Source: Adineta ricciae
Lineage: Eukaryota > Rotifera > Eurotatoria > Adinetida > Adinetidae
Length of the DNA stretch: 64,000 bases
Direction of reading: 5' to 3'
NCBI GenBank assembly: GCA_905250025.1
Contig: CAJNOJ010000129.1
Span: 186,001-250,000, forward strand
This document shows positions 21,731 through 34,810 of the stretch, one piece after another; position 1 is the first letter of the stretch; each line of letters starts with the position of its first letter. The notes under the pieces are model-generated. The model did not search any database and had not been told where the DNA came from. It worked only from the letters and a program-made list of their open reading frames with translations. Both the position numbers and the translations under genes were made by a program.

Positions 21731-23413
21731 AATACCTTTCTTTCTTTCTTTTTCTTTTCTTTGTATCTTACGAATAGAATCTTCAAATAAAAATTCAGAG
21801 TAGAAAGACGAGTCATTTAACGATGTTGTTATCTTCAATCAACATGACATTGAATTTCCATTAGCTATTTCCATATTCTTATTTATATATATTTAATAGC
21901 AAGAATTTTCAAATAAAGACTGTCATCTCAGACAAGGTATGGAGAGTATCATTACGAGTCTATTTAAAATTGTTTCAACAAGGTAAAAGTCTCTCTACAC
22001 TTGTGCCATTCATCTGCTGCCCTGCATCACCTGCATACTATCTAAACAGCTAAAAACATAACATTTAACGAATCATTATCGACATTATTTAATAGTCTCG
22101 TTTAGACAAAGAGAGAAAAGTTCATTGAGAATTTTTTCTTTCAAATACGAGAAAATAATTGCAGCGGTATATGATAAAAGAAAGAAACGCTTTTATACTT
22201 TCTTATTGAGCGATATTTATCCCTCATATACATATATATTGCTATCCAGATGTGTGGTTAACTGAGTTAGAGAATTGAACAAACAAGCAAATATTCGATT
22301 AGAATAGAACAGGTGGTGTAAAACAATTAGAGTCTTTTTATTCCCTTTTTTTTGGATAGTAATGGGCTAGTATTACATCATCGCTTTCTGGTATGCATTC
22401 ATATGGACAATAGAATGTATCTGTAAGATGTCTACTTAGAGTTCAACAATGAATCCTTGAGTGAAGATTCAATCGTTTTGTCAGATTTCTCATTTCTGAC
22501 ACATTCTTAGTTGAGATACAAGGAACAAGATCGATGGTGTTTATAAAGAGTGAATGTGTGTCGTACGTGTTCGTCAAGGTATTAATTCATTTGTTCATTA
22601 GCTTAGACGGAACTTGAAGTGTCTATGTGAGGAATAACAACAGTAGTCGTCGTCTTGTTTTTTCTGATGAACACCATTGCTTGTCATTGAGGTCATTAGT
22701 GGATAGACAGAAGTTCATTTCTTTGTGTACGTTTAAAAAATGAATCGATGATAAATTGACTTTTCTCCGGCGAAGAGGAAGAGGAAAAAAAGGGAATTTG
22801 ATGTGCCAACGAAAAGTTCTTATGTCATGAAATAGATTTGATTCACTTTTCTCAATTAGTTATGACCATGTAATATGGCTTCTCTATCCTTCTTCTTGTG
22901 TACATAAGTATAAGAGAAGAAGATTAGAAGAAAAGAAGAAGAAGGAGGAGAAGCGAGTGTTATTTTTTTTTCGGGAATAAGATGTATGTATGTATGTACG
23001 CTCTTCTCTTCTCTTTCTCTCTTCTTCAATTGTTCAACAGACGTACAACTTCACATACGTCTCCTTTCAGTAGCATAGCATATGTCAATTTGTTAATCAG
23101 TAAGTAAGCGAGAGGACGAAGAGAAAAATATTATCAATTTCAATTCGGGATTGTTGTTTTTCGTCTCGACATACTTCGATTATTCGATATCATTGTCTTT
23201 CTTTTTCTTCTTGAATCTAGTGATATGTCATCGTAAACATACTTGACCAATTTCATGACAGATTTATCATTATGACAATTGAATTTCTTTTCATACTCAT
23301 CATTACAATTACCAGTAAGTATATTCATCTTCTCTATGCCATTTGCATCGCTCATTAACAGAGAAAACTACAATATAAACAGAAGATACTTTGCCTTTTT
23401 TTTTCACGCTAGC
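21731..23413. other. Intergenic, no convincing gene
   Basis: About 1.7 kb. A minus-strand open frame at 23140-23355 (71 codons, starts MSDANGIEK, polar with a basic C terminus) is the only candidate, and it lacks any domain or splice support. The stretch 22900-23040 is purine/pyrimidine-rich with GAAGA and TCTTC runs and a short GTAT repeat near 22983. Confidence 0.4.
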
Positions 23414-24646
23414 ATGCTTTTCTTATTAAGTCAAGGTATGGCCAGTTAATAGAACAACAATATTTGTACATTGAGCGAGGAAAAGACATTATTCCATTGT
23501 TGTATACACATCGAAGGACAAATGAAACGGAAAGAATGTTATGATAGAGGAATTCGACATTATTACATGTATAAATGATTAATTCTTCTCTAGGTACGAG
23601 TTGTACATCGAACATCTGGAATGTCAATCAAGAAATCGATTCAACTGTTTCATTTCGATGTGAAATCGATGAATTATATTCCAACGCGGTTGTATGTCTT
23701 CCTTTCTTTAACTTTCAATAGGTTATGTTCAACACTCGATTCTCCTAGATCACTTGGGTTTATCGTCCGAAAGTTCATAAGACTCATGGCGTTAAATGGT
23801 TACCTTTGTATGCTAATGCGCGTCGTTTAACTCAAAATGCTGAACGCTACATCGTCGACTACAGTGGTTACAATGAACAAACGAAAAAATATTTATCAAT
23901 ATTAACAATTCATCAATTACGATTATCAGATGAAGGCCTGTATATGTGTAAATCAAATCAGTATCAATCAATAGCATCACTATTCAACCTAACAATTTCT
24001 CGTAAGACAACATTTGATTAATCGAGGGAGACAGAAAGAGTAAAGAAAACAAACATTTCATTGTCTTCTTTCAGCATCAATGAAGATTCTGCCCAACGAT
24101 GGTCTTATTCAATTAGATCCTATTCAACGACCCATTAATCTATCATGTATAGTACGCGAATTTCCGATGCATACTGTTGATCCGTTACGTTTGAAATGGT
24201 ATCACAACGATCGCGAAATACACAGCTCACATATGACTGTAAAGCCAATCAAACATGGCAATCATGCAACATTATATTTACACATACGTCATTTAGCTTT
24301 GAACGATTCAGGTTTATTCAAGTGTGTCTACGATGATGGAAAAGCAAGCAAAACGGTTCAAATTCTTTATACTTCTTCGGGTAAATAGAAAGATTTCATA
24401 GCTAAGAGTACTTTACTTGTCTGTCTGCATCTTGTTTAATATAAGAGGATTAGAAGGAAAGTGACAACCTAACAGATGTGTTTACATGGGATAAGAACGA
24501 GATGTGCTAGTGACCATGATCTTGTTCAATATCACGTTCATCTTTTCGTTTTTCTTCTTCTAGTGCTTGGTTATTCCAAATCAATAGGACAAAAAATTCT
24601 CTCGTCTTGGTTGTTATTCTTTACATTTATTTTTCTTTTTCGATGA
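23414..24646 (+). CDS. Two-Ig-domain surface protein with hydrophobic C-terminal tail
   Basis: The exons I read are 23414-23435, 23594-23691, 23749-24001, 24075-24380 and 24564-24646 (253 aa, phases consistent). Ig domain 1 runs from FRCEID through the tryptophan in ITWVYRP to the canonical DEGLYMCKS motif. Ig domain 2 runs from NLSCIV and LKWYHND to LALNDSGLFKCVYDD. The last exon adds a 20-residue hydrophobic tail (SSWLLFFTFIFLF) ending one residue before the stop, which fits a GPI-anchor signal or a tail anchor. The N-terminal hydrophobic segment (MLFLLSQG) is short for a signal peptide, so the true first exon may lie upstream. A close paralog in the opposite orientation is at 26587-27722. 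Likely a cell-surface adhesion or recognition protein; the ligand is unknown. Confidence 0.65.
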
Positions 24647-25331
24647 ATAATTATTATCAATGTATTTTTCTTCGTTTTTTATCTTTGATCAGCGTGTGTG
24701 CGTGTGTCATACAGTGTTTACTTATCATGTTCTGTTCATTGATTGAAATTACAAACGAAAATGACAGTAAAAACCTTGTTTCCAAAGGCTTCACTTTCTC
24801 ACTGCTAAATTGACAAGGTCAATTTATTACTCGATTATAATCGCATAGAAACAAAAAACAGAAGAAGAGAACTATATCGGAAGAATGAAAATTGTTTGTT
24901 ACATCATCATCTGTCTATTCGATTGATCATTGGAGAAATAGACAAGGAACGGATTAATAGTAACACTATCACCCAAAGATGATATATAGGGAATATTTGT
25001 AATAGATGTTCGTGAAAAGAAATCATAGAAAAATAAACTTTCTTATCTTGTAAGATAAATGTTTACATCAATGGATAATTTACAATGTCTCACGAGAGTA
25101 GCGGACAAGATCACAGTGAAACAATTTCAAGCTCAAAGACAATTTCATGCGTCGACATGAGAGAGAGACGTTTTTCGATCGAGCAGACGCTCTTTTCGAA
25201 TGGGTTTATTTCGAAAATGAATATATTACATTTGTACAAATAGAGGATTTGTTCTGCTTATAATATAACTGAACTTCATTTTCATATTCTTACAACAGAA
25301 AAAAGAAAACTGTTCAATATAAATCGTTTCT
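24647..25331. other. Convergent intergenic region
   Basis: 3' flanks of the plus-strand Ig gene and the minus-strand gene at 25332. No structure or open frame was noted. Confidence 0.4.
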
Positions 25332-25874
25332 TTACAAATCGAAGCTTTGCTCATTATGGCAGGAAGCTCTAGAACGAACACGTTCACGTAATGTGTCAAG
25401 ATCACATAGAAACTGTGCTGGTACTTTTGAACAAACCAGTTGATTCGAGATGACAGTGACAAAGTTATACCGGTGATCTGATTCGGTTTCGTAGAGAAGA
25501 ACAAACGTACCTTCTTTCATTCGAAATTGACAGCCACATTGACAATGATAATCGTTGAGAACAAGCAGCAAACGATGATAACGACATAACTTAGCGAAGT
25601 ATTGTTTTCGAAAGGTTTGATCGGCTAATTTCTTCTGAATTAATGCTGAGAGAGACGACGAGGTGGAGGATAAACAAGTGCGAAATAGATGACGACATTT
25701 GGTTATTGATCGATTCGATGAGTGATTTGTCTGATGATTATCTAATGAAGATATAATTGATGATCGACATCGAGGTGCGGCAGAAGGTAAATCTTCTTCA
25801 TCGAGTATCGTTCGAGATCCATAGATCGATGAGTTACTTGACGCTATAGAAGACAACGAAGTCGATGGTTGCAT
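25332..25874 (-). CDS. Unknown intronless protein
   Basis: A single uninterrupted frame of about 180 aa beginning MQPSTSLSS (an in-frame ATG 18 bases upstream is also possible). The N-terminal 75 residues are Ser-rich and polar. The C-terminal half is more structured, with basic-aromatic KQYFAKLCRYHRLLLVL, then CQCGCQF, FVLLYETE, and LCDLDTLRERV. The paired cysteines in CQCGC could bind metal. I do not recognise the family. It sits between the two convergent Ig paralogs. The coding nature is supported by length and biased composition only. Confidence 0.5.
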   Translation of the reverse strand: MQPSTSLSSIASSNSSIYGSRTILDEEDLPSAAPRCRSSIISSLDNHQTNHSSNRSITKCRHLFRTCLSSTSSSLSALIQKKLADQTFRKQYFAKLCRYHRLLLVLNDYHCQCGCQFRMKEGTFVLLYETESDHRYNFVTVISNQLVCSKVPAQFLCDLDTLRERVRSRASCHNEQSFDL

Positions 25875-26586
25875 GACAAAGAATATTTTCAATAAGATGA
25901 ATCAACTTGATTGTTGAAATGTTTCTATCAGATGTCTTAGAAATGAGTGAACACGTCTGCAGAAAGGTATTTATACATCTTAATGCAAGAAATGTCTGCT
26001 TTGTGTTAATGAATACTAAACGGCTTGTATTCTTTGAATCCAATTAATCACCTTTCTATTTTATTGTTTGACCCAAATGAACAAATCAACACGTTGAGCC
26101 GATCAAGGCATATTTTCCTCCCTTCTCTCATGTACAAAATGGAACGCATTCCTCACGTGTCACTGATGTGATACAGTTGTATATAAATATTCGGAAATGA
26201 GGTGTGATGGTTAAGCAACTTATCAATTAGTACTAATCTCCTGATTAGCACTCTGTTGAACGTGAATTTTTGCATATTTCCCAGCGAGTTTCTAAATAAC
26301 GATCCAGGTCTTCATGTTTTTCTGTTTTTATCTTATGACTATTCTGTGTGGAGTCGGGATCGTGCAACACGTTCATCAAGGTGAATGTCGAGAAATTAAT
26401 CCTTTGATATTTACACTGAAGAAAGATCTTCGTCGTGATAAATGTTACTAGCTTGATTTCGGATGGTTAATTTTATTTTGCAACTACGAAGAATCGAACG
26501 ATAGAAAATACTAGAAACATACAGTAGCAAAACAAAAGACACAGAGAGAAACGATTTCACCGGGAAGAGGTTTCTTCGTGCGAATT

Positions 26587-27722
26587 CTAATTGTAGTTTT
26601 GATATTGCACTATCCAAACTGGAATCATCAATATCCAACTGATGAACAAATCTAAAGAAGACAATATTTGGTTACTTTTTTTGTGAGAAAATAGAGAAAG
26701 TGATCGAACTTGTCGAACGATTTGTTTTGAATTCAACTGAAATGTATCGTTTCAAGGGTTCGGATTCACAAACATAACTCCCGGTGATAACGGCCGGATC
26801 ACCTGTATAGAATAAGGTCGAGATCAAGGTTTGCTGAGTGATATTTTTAACAATTCGTGCATAACGATTTGTTCGCGAGCCAAGTCGTTTATTATTATGC
26901 CACCAATAAATCTCATGGTGACGCCGATTTGTGTGATTATCCTTCAAGATGCAATTCAACTGAATGGAATATTGGCCGATTTCATTCGGCGGAATGAATA
27001 TTTGTTTAGGATTGATATCGAGACTTTCTAAAAATTCAATAAAAAGACATTTTCATATGCTTCTTTTCACGTTCGAATACGCACGTATGACTCGAACTTG
27101 ATATGTCATTTGAATAGTTCTTGGTAAAAGTGATTTGCACATATAGAGACCTTCATCTGAATTGGTTACTTTGGATAATGTTAATATTGTCGTATGATCG
27201 AGAAATGTTTGATTAATTTGTCGAATTTTTTGTTGAATACTATAGCGTGTCTCGCGTGGTATTAACGATTGAGTGTTGAGAAATAATGGGCGCCAGTGAC
27301 TTTTCGGTTTATGGTGAATGGAGTCAGTTACATTTTGAAATAACCATTGAACGATCTAGAAACATTGTGTTAGGATACGAAGATGAAGAAGAGAGAAGCA
27401 GTTTACTGTATCATCACTGTCTTGATTTTGAAATGTACAGGAGAGAGAAAGATCGGAGCCATACTCAGCAGTGACACGTTTCGGCACTGGTCGCCGTTCA
27501 GCTAGAACGAGAGCAAAATAGATCTAATTGATACTGGTTCAATTTGCATCTCAATGTAAAAAGTTGTAATGCTGATAAAGTTCACGATGAATTCTACATG
27601 ATTTAGTTAACTATCATTCTTCTGCCTGATCTGTTCGTATAATGAAACTCATACGTACCATTGATACAATTGATCAAGATAACTAATAGCCAAATGTCGA
27701 AGAATTGTCCACGAATATACAT
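26587..27722 (-). CDS. Two-Ig-domain surface protein, paralog of the 23.4 kb gene
   Basis: It begins with a good signal peptide (MYIRGQFFDIWLLVILINCI). Exon 1 is 27722-27659, exon 2 is 27501-27407, and further exons reach a stop at 26587. Ig domain 1 has LSLSCTFQNQD, the core Trp in IVQWLFQN, and TNSDEGLYMCKS; this last motif is shared almost word for word with the paralog. Ig domain 2 has IQLNCILKD, EIYWWHNNK and GSYVCESE. The final exon encodes LFISWILMIPVWIVQYQNYN and a stop, a hydrophobic tail consistent with GPI attachment or a membrane anchor. Exon order and phases mirror the other copy, supporting an inverted duplication. An alternative frame through the last exon runs on to about 26411 and would give a transmembrane helix plus cytoplasmic tail, but I found no phase-correct splice into it. 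Confidence 0.65.
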
Positions 27723-29763
27723 GCTGAAATATCGTTGAATATTCTAAAAATACAAGTTCACGAGACATGTTCTTTGTGCGTTTAATCAGGAGAGGAAAAC
27801 GAATGCATCCACTAGTCTTTTATTTACAAATTGATTAAAAATGAATGAAACTGAATTACTTCCCATGCGTCGTACAATTGTATAGTGGACAAACGTCGAA
27901 CGGCGGCGGCAACGGCGCTACTGATGATGAAGAGACATGCACGCTAAAGAAACCTTAGTCTTCTACACGACATATATCGCCTATGTCACGCAACCACGTG
28001 TAGGGTCATAACTTAAGAATAACCAACACTTCTAAGGCCTTCTGTCTTTTTCATTTAACTCGATTTCAACAATTTAAATAAATCGACATTTGTCTTTCAA
28101 GATAATGTCTGATTTTTCTTCCCTCGTACACTTACCAATGCGCGCATTACGTGATCATAGCTTTGAATTGAAGTTAGTTCTATACCCATTGATCATCGCA
28201 CACGTCCAAGATGGCCTTCTCGTTTAGTAAAGAAAGAAACCGTTCATTCACTCGAGTGTTAATTTCTTTGACGCACGCTGAATTTAATCAAGTGTATAAA
28301 GCGGTTTCCTCTTTTTCTTGTCTACTTACACAACCTTTCTATCATTAGACATTAATTCTACCCATTTCTTTTTTTCTTTTTTTATATTCATTACTTACTT
28401 TATTCTTTTCTGTTATGACAATTCTTTATTCGTTGTTCATTGAACAGTGGTCGCTTCTCTCTCTCTCTCTCTCTCAAGTGAACACTGAACACTTTTGCTT
28501 TCTCTTTTTCAAGAGATCAAATATTTTCAAGTCCCTTGTTCACTTGATTCTTGATTTTTGAATCGAAATCAAAAGATAACTGTCCGGACGTGCGTCTCTA
28601 TTTAATTGATAACGAAAAACAACGGAGAAAAATAAAGAAAAGAAATGAACGACGCTATCGTATGAATATAAATACTTAAAAGAATAGAAAATTTGACACA
28701 AGAGTAGACGCATCCCGCCTGCTGTGCTCTATGAATTAAGAAGAAAAAAAAGAAAAGAAAAAAGGGACATTGTGCATCTGCATGACTCAATGAAAGGAAG
28801 TTTGAAAATTGACTTCTTCCGATTCGAAAAGTTAGGAAAGCTTTAATTAACATACAGTGATTGTATGTATTCAATTATAGATACATACAGAAAAAGCAGA
28901 GAGAGAGAGAGAAAGAGAAAATTTTAACCTGTTTGTTATCGTACGACGATATAAATGATGAAAGCGACGTTTTACCAGGAAAGAAAAGGAGAACAAGAGA
29001 CGACAAATCAAGGAAGACTTTTTGCTAGCAATGTTAATCGAATAAGCGTCTGTTGGACACTAATCGGTCTCTTGACCCTTCTAGATTGCATCATGTTTAA
29101 TGTCACAGCATTAGTCTATTAGGAAAGATGACGTCTTCTAACTATGATAATCTCTGAATAGTAATTGAATTTGTCTGTATGTATGTCGTGGCCACGCCTA
29201 AAAAGTTCTTCCGCATATTTGACTAAGTCACTTGACTTTGACCTATGCGAATGCTGTTTAGTCTCGTTACTTTCGGTGTATGTATCTTGGATTCAACGTT
29301 AGATCATCAGTCATATTTATGCTATAAATAATCGACATTTTTTTTCTCTTCCTATTAGAAGAAAAGTACTTACTGCGAAAGAACTAACGAGAACGTATAT
29401 CCGTGAAAAATTCATATTTTCATTTAATCAAGCGGAAATTGCTTTTATTCTAGTGATCAATTTGATTTTAAATAACCTTATATCGGCATTTATCTGTACT
29501 CGTCGTTCAGCAATTTCTTATCGTTAATGGCCTTCTGCAAGATTGATTTCAATTTGAAAGAATCAACAGTAATTCAATACACCTGATATGAACTGTACCC
29601 AGAAGCAAAAAAAAAGAGAAGGAAAGAATATTGGTACTCGATCGTGCATATTGCTCTATTATTATTATTATTATCATTATTAGCAACAAAAGAAAAAGAG
29701 AAACAGAAAAAAATAGAGTGGAAGAGAAGAAGAAATCCGATGATCGAGTTCAAAACATACATC
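27723..29763. other. Intergenic, about 2 kb, no gene seen
   Basis: AT-rich, with simple repeats: (CT)n at about 28454-28475, (GA)n near 28896-28915 and (ATT)n at about 29661-29686. A 7-bp inverted repeat (CTACACG...CGTGTAG) spans about 27963-28003. Open frames such as 28602-28874 minus are hydrophobic low-complexity translations of T-rich DNA and were not called. Confidence 0.45.
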
Positions 29764-32700
29764 TTAGACATAACGAATTAAATAGGTGAAAACAGCTGGT
29801 AATTCAGTTTGTCCGTTTTTTCCTAGATGATTATTATTGGGTGGTGCGGCATAGATAGTGAACGAGTAAACACCTGGTTTCGGTAGAATTAACGCAAAGA
29901 TAACGTTGAAGCCACCGTTTGGTTTAATGGTTACATAATCGGATGCGTTTAGCCGTTGATTGAGATTCAGTGATGGAGTTCGAGATGACAAATCAGCAAG
30001 TGTGTGATGATAGGTAAGATCAAAGGAAAAATCGACCATTTTACGTATTTGAAATTGTAATTCAAGAGAATTACTGGAATGCAGAGTGATGGATGGATCG
30101 GAATGACTTAAAGGATTCATACCCAGTTGAGACAATAATGCTGGATTACCGCCGATTTTTGGTATCGGCTTAGGAGATGAACCATTTGATGGTATAGAGC
30201 CTTGAAAGGAAAAGAAAATACATACAAATCTCATTCCAATTTCCGATTCAATAAGACTGATCGGTTAAGAAGATTTATTCTTCTCTAGGTGAAATTATGT
30301 TACGTATTTATATATAAATTGTACTACGATGATTATGTTCGATTTCCGTACATTCTTTACTCTTCGTATGGAAATATCGCAAACATTTGTTTGTATTAGA
30401 GAGAAGAAGAAGTGCACTCCAGGATGCTTTTCAAGTGTGCTTTTGTCTGCAGAAAAGCGGAATTACGGTTTATTATAGCTACTTACGAGGTGAAACACTA
30501 CGTTCCTTGATATTCCTTGCAGGAATTCTTGGCGATAACATTCTCTTGGGTTCATGTGATTTGGCATTCTCAGTCGAATAATCGTGATACGTTTCGATTG
30601 CTGTTGGTGGTGGTGGTGATATTGCAGATTTTGTGTAATTTATAATATATTTACAACAATGTGACATGGTTCGTTTTTCAGTTTGATATTCTGGGTCTCG
30701 TGCGTATATATCTAAACCGAATTGACCTTCCGCCGGTAATTGAATAATGAACGTTGCGATGAAATCCTGTTCGTTATATTCATATCGAACGTATTTATCG
30801 AGAGTATTCTGCATGGAATTGTTGGTCGGATTCGATGAATAGCGATTGGAATTTAGTTTCCCATGAAATTTCAAGATTTTCGGACATTTGAATTGAATAA
30901 TGATCGGTAAATGATGTGTTTCAAATATCGATTGAAAATGTGTGAGAGGATGAATATTAAAATGACGAATGGCCTTTGCCGGACCCCATTCGCCTGATGC
31001 ACAGGCAGGCAGTGGATGCTAGAGAAGAAAATGGTACAAATGTTAATCTTATAGATGTTTCCGTATCGTTACCATTCGTTGAGCCAATTGTTGACATACG
31101 ATTCGATATTTACAAACACACTTCAGTTTAAAACTTTGACCAAATGGATTGGGATCAGGTTCCTAGATTAGAAAAAGAACGAGTTCAAATCAATCATGAA
31201 TAACAATGGTTTCTCCTACCACTAGTGATGCAAATATTTCAATGAAATAGTTTCCATCTTGCGGTACGTGAATATTAAACGAAACGAGATCGTCTTGCAC
31301 TGTATGTAGAACGTAACGTTCGAATTTCACACCTTGAAAATCAGTTGAATCGTCTGTTTGTATATTTGTAGTCGATTGATTGGAAAATCGTAAATGAAAA
31401 TGAAATGCTAGTCGATGTTTCAATGAATCTGGCATGCGAAGTTTAATGTCGCATGCTCCACGATTATCAGTTTGAATGACTGCATGTTGTTGATTCACGA
31501 ATGAAAGATGATAATGAAAGAAAAGCGAACGAACGAATGGTAATTGTTCGAATTGTTGTAACGTTATTGGTGATTCAAGTAATTGCCATTCGGATTTGTA
31601 GGGAAAGAATTCGAGAATGAAGTCTTCAGGATCAGGAAGAAAATAATGTTCGTCGTACTGGAAAAGCTCGAATTAGTTTAGTTCGGATGTGAAATTTCCA
31701 CCCTACCTGATATTTAATCTTTTCCCGTGTTGGTTTCGGTGGAGTGATTTCGATTTGTTTTTTATCTTTGCTCATGACTAAATGTCTAGATCGAGAGAAT
31801 CAATTAGTGAAATGAAGTCAAGTAAAATTGAACAACCTTGCTCCCCAATTACATTGAACGAATCTCCATTCACCATCGATTAACACGGCGTTCCATGTAT
31901 TAGTAAACTTTCCTTCACCAATACGCATACCTGGCTCATACCCGACACTCTTCGAATGACCTTTCACATCGACACAATGCAAAGCAGCAAAACTAATTCA
32001 ACAAAGATTAACGAAAACGAAACAAAACAAACAGGTTTACCTGCACAAACGCATAAATAACGTATGGTACGTTTCCGTTCCATATTTGATTCCCCGTAGT
32101 AAGCCCATGGGTGTATCAGCAGCGAGATTCGTTTGAAAATCAATAGCATTTAAATCTTTCACAGTTATCCATCGAAATATAGCGCTAATAGAACACCAGA
32201 ATGTCACTTTTGGAAGCAAATACGAACGAATGTTTCGAAATCATACCGTGCTTTTTCTAGATCTGTTATCAGACCGTATGTTAATTGATCGATTAGTTCA
32301 GTGTAAGACGTTTGTTCACTTTCAGCCACGGTTATCGCTTGCTGATCAACATGTTCGAAGATAGATGGATCTTCGTAAAGATCACGTTTGTGACGGCGAG
32401 GTGGCTGAGGTGGCGGCGGTTGACTCAATTGGAGCATCGAGTAAGTTGCTGCGACGTGATCATCAACACCGTTTTCGACCTAGATGACGATCAAACATCA
32501 TCTGATGGAATCCACATTCGGTATACTCACAAGCACTTCTCGCTCTTTGGCTTGAATCAAATTGAGCATTTCTTTACTGAATTTCGACACGAGTGAATGC
32601 GTTGTTTCTTGTTCTCGTTCCATAATTTGTTTGCGTACAAGTTCCCGTTTTTTATTCCGTTTTAGTGTCATGTTCTGCTCTAATTCTGCTTTTTCCTTCG

Positions 32701-33642
32701 TGAAACGTAACGTTAACTCCTATAGGAAAAGGTGAGTTTTTACTAAAATTTTTCCCCCTTCGACGTTCAATCAGTACGAACCGGTTCGGTATTTTTATCT
32801 TTCTTCTTTCGTAGATCATCTTCATATTTAGCTGTGAGCAATCCTAGTTTCTTTTCCCATTCATCAATAACTTCGCGTTCGATTTTTTTCTCTTCCAATT
32901 CTCGATCAACTCGAAATTTCATAAATAATTCATCTTCCTCTTGACGTTGCTTTTCTTCAAGAGATTTTTGCGCGCGACGCACTTCTTCGCGAGCATGTAA
33001 AATATCCTTAAAACAAAAAAAAACGAAATCCTTCAAACAAAAGTTTTCTCTATACTCACCGGTGGCAAGGCTGGAAAATTATGATTTGATGAAACTTTTT
33101 CTCGGCCTTGTTGAAACATTTGTTGAGCTTTCATAGCATGAGCAATTGAAACTGATTGAAAATCAAGGTGAATGCCCTAGAAAAAGGAAAAGAGCCTTGT
33201 TCGAGTAAATGAAATTTTATTGACATGACCCAAGTCTCACTTTCAGACGATCGTCTAACTTCTGCATCACGTTCAATTTCGGTGCATTCATGACGTTTTG
33301 GATATGAATGTTATCTGTAGAGAAGATACCTTTACCCGATCGAGGCACGTGACTTTGACAGTAAATTTCTTTGTCGTTCAGATCGATAGAATTCGTAAAA
33401 TAAGTTTTGAAATCTAATTGGCGATCACATTTCAAACACTTGAAACATAATTTATGGTAAAGGGAATCTTTAACTGGACCGATGCGTTCAGTAACGTAGA
33501 CAAGTTGTTGACAGCGACGACATCGATCGCGCGATGATGGTAACGAAGTGGATGAGGTTAGCGATGAAATTGCCGATTCCCCAGCTAAATTAAATGGTAT
33601 CGGTGCTGGATTCGTAAGATCTTCGAGTGTAGTCGAAGGCAT
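29764..33642 (-). CDS. Hil: Hillarin/kyphoscoliosis-peptidase-like protein (LIM + transglutaminase-like)
   Basis: A multi-exon gene of the hillarin/KY type, whose animal members act at the cytoskeleton (neural development in leech, cytokinesis in fly, muscle in mammals). Order: an N-terminal LIM domain (Cys-x2-Cys CRRC, HKLCFKC, CDRQ, closing YCQSHV); a charged coiled coil (REEVRRAQKSLEEKQRQEED and following); a Pro-rich linker; the transglutaminase-like core (IFRWITVKDLNAIDFQTN, GLLRGIKYGTETYHTLFMRL, HCVDVKGHSKSVGYEPGM, NTWNAVLIDGEWRFVQCNWG); and three C-terminal beta-sandwich repeats, each ending in a YFIEIFAS, FGLDIYAR or YSFTIYAA strand. The LIM + KY order is that of Drosophila hillarin. 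The catalytic Cys-His-Asp positions look replaced. Introns are short except one of about 280 bp at 30202-30485. Confidence 0.87.
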
Positions 33643-34810
33643 GTTCTGAAAGAGACACTAATGTCACAAGTCAAAGTCGTCAAAATAATTGTAAATGAGA
33701 CGTACATATGTGTACGAGACAATTTGTTGTTCTCTTTGTACCTCGTTCTTACTCGTTAAACATGAAGCGCTACGTTCCTGTTTACTTTGTCCTTTTGTGG
33801 CAGATTAGTCTCCCTTCTCTCTCTCTTTTCCCTTCATTTTTCGTATAAATTCGACCTGTATGCGTACGTTTTTTCTTCTCTTTCCCCTCCTACACTTTTT
33901 TATCTGCTTGTGGGCAGACAATCTAACAGAACGCAACAACAATAGAGAGGAAAGCGGCGTTTTGTCTATCTGTTGAGCAAGTAGTTGTACATGTTTCTCC
34001 CTCTCTCCCTCCGTGCTCAGTTTATATTCAAAACAATGTTAATCAGCTTACTATTGACAGTAGAGAAAAAAGAGAAATTTAGAGAGAGAGAGAGAGATGT
34101 CGTACAACAGCAGAAAATATTCTAACGGCCCTATCAGTTCATCATAGTGCGAAGGTGAACCTCATTGAATTTCTATTTACATTCATTAAAAAGGAGAGAA
34201 ATGACGCAACAGAACTACAATTTCGTTGAAGTTTTTCCATTAACGAAATTATCGATGAAGCAATCTTATTTATCTTTATATAAGGATGACCAGATTCGTA
34301 CTCTCCTAGACATGGGTGTGATGCACCGTAAAATTTCAATTAAGTCATGAAGAGTGCATCAAGGCATATATCGAAATAAGTCTAAGCCTACGATTAACAA
34401 CATCATGTAAAACTCTTCAAACCGAATGAATGTGAACAATGCACAAATGATTGATTTCCTTGCTAGCGTACCTGTTCATTCATCAATTGTGTACCAATGA
34501 AAATGACCAGGTGTTGTTTTCGTCCGTTCAGTGTACATGTCAATGACCTACTGCCCTCTGTGTTCAGTTAAACACTGTCATAAACATCTTCTTGCTTTCA
34601 ATGTGATAGATATGACACAATTGACTTTACTCCACCGCAAATAAAGACGTAACTTAATGATGTATAGAGTTTCTATTTGATTAGTCTTCTCGAGACAGCT
34701 GATGATACACAAGACTTTTCTTTGTATACAATAACGGTGAGATAGTTTATTCCAATAAATATACAAATCAAAATGAAATGAGATATCGTCTTTGATTTTT
34801 CATGTTCGGG
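33643..34810. other. Intergenic, no confident gene
   Basis: Upstream region of the hillarin gene and 3' flank of the channel gene. It contains a (GA)n run at about 34082-34097 and a 49-codon plus-strand open frame at 34201-34350 that I could not support as a gene. Confidence 0.4.

Noticed and set aside
28602-28874. Hydrophobic minus-strand frame between the Ig and hillarin genes
   Set aside because: Translation of simple T-rich and CT/GA-repeat DNA, with no start context or homology.
34201-34350. 49-codon plus-strand frame ending IRTLLDMGVMHRKISIKS, vaguely like a Tc1/mariner helix-turn-helix
   Set aside because: Too short, with no further transposase motif and no terminal inverted repeats nearby, so it is not called a mobile element.
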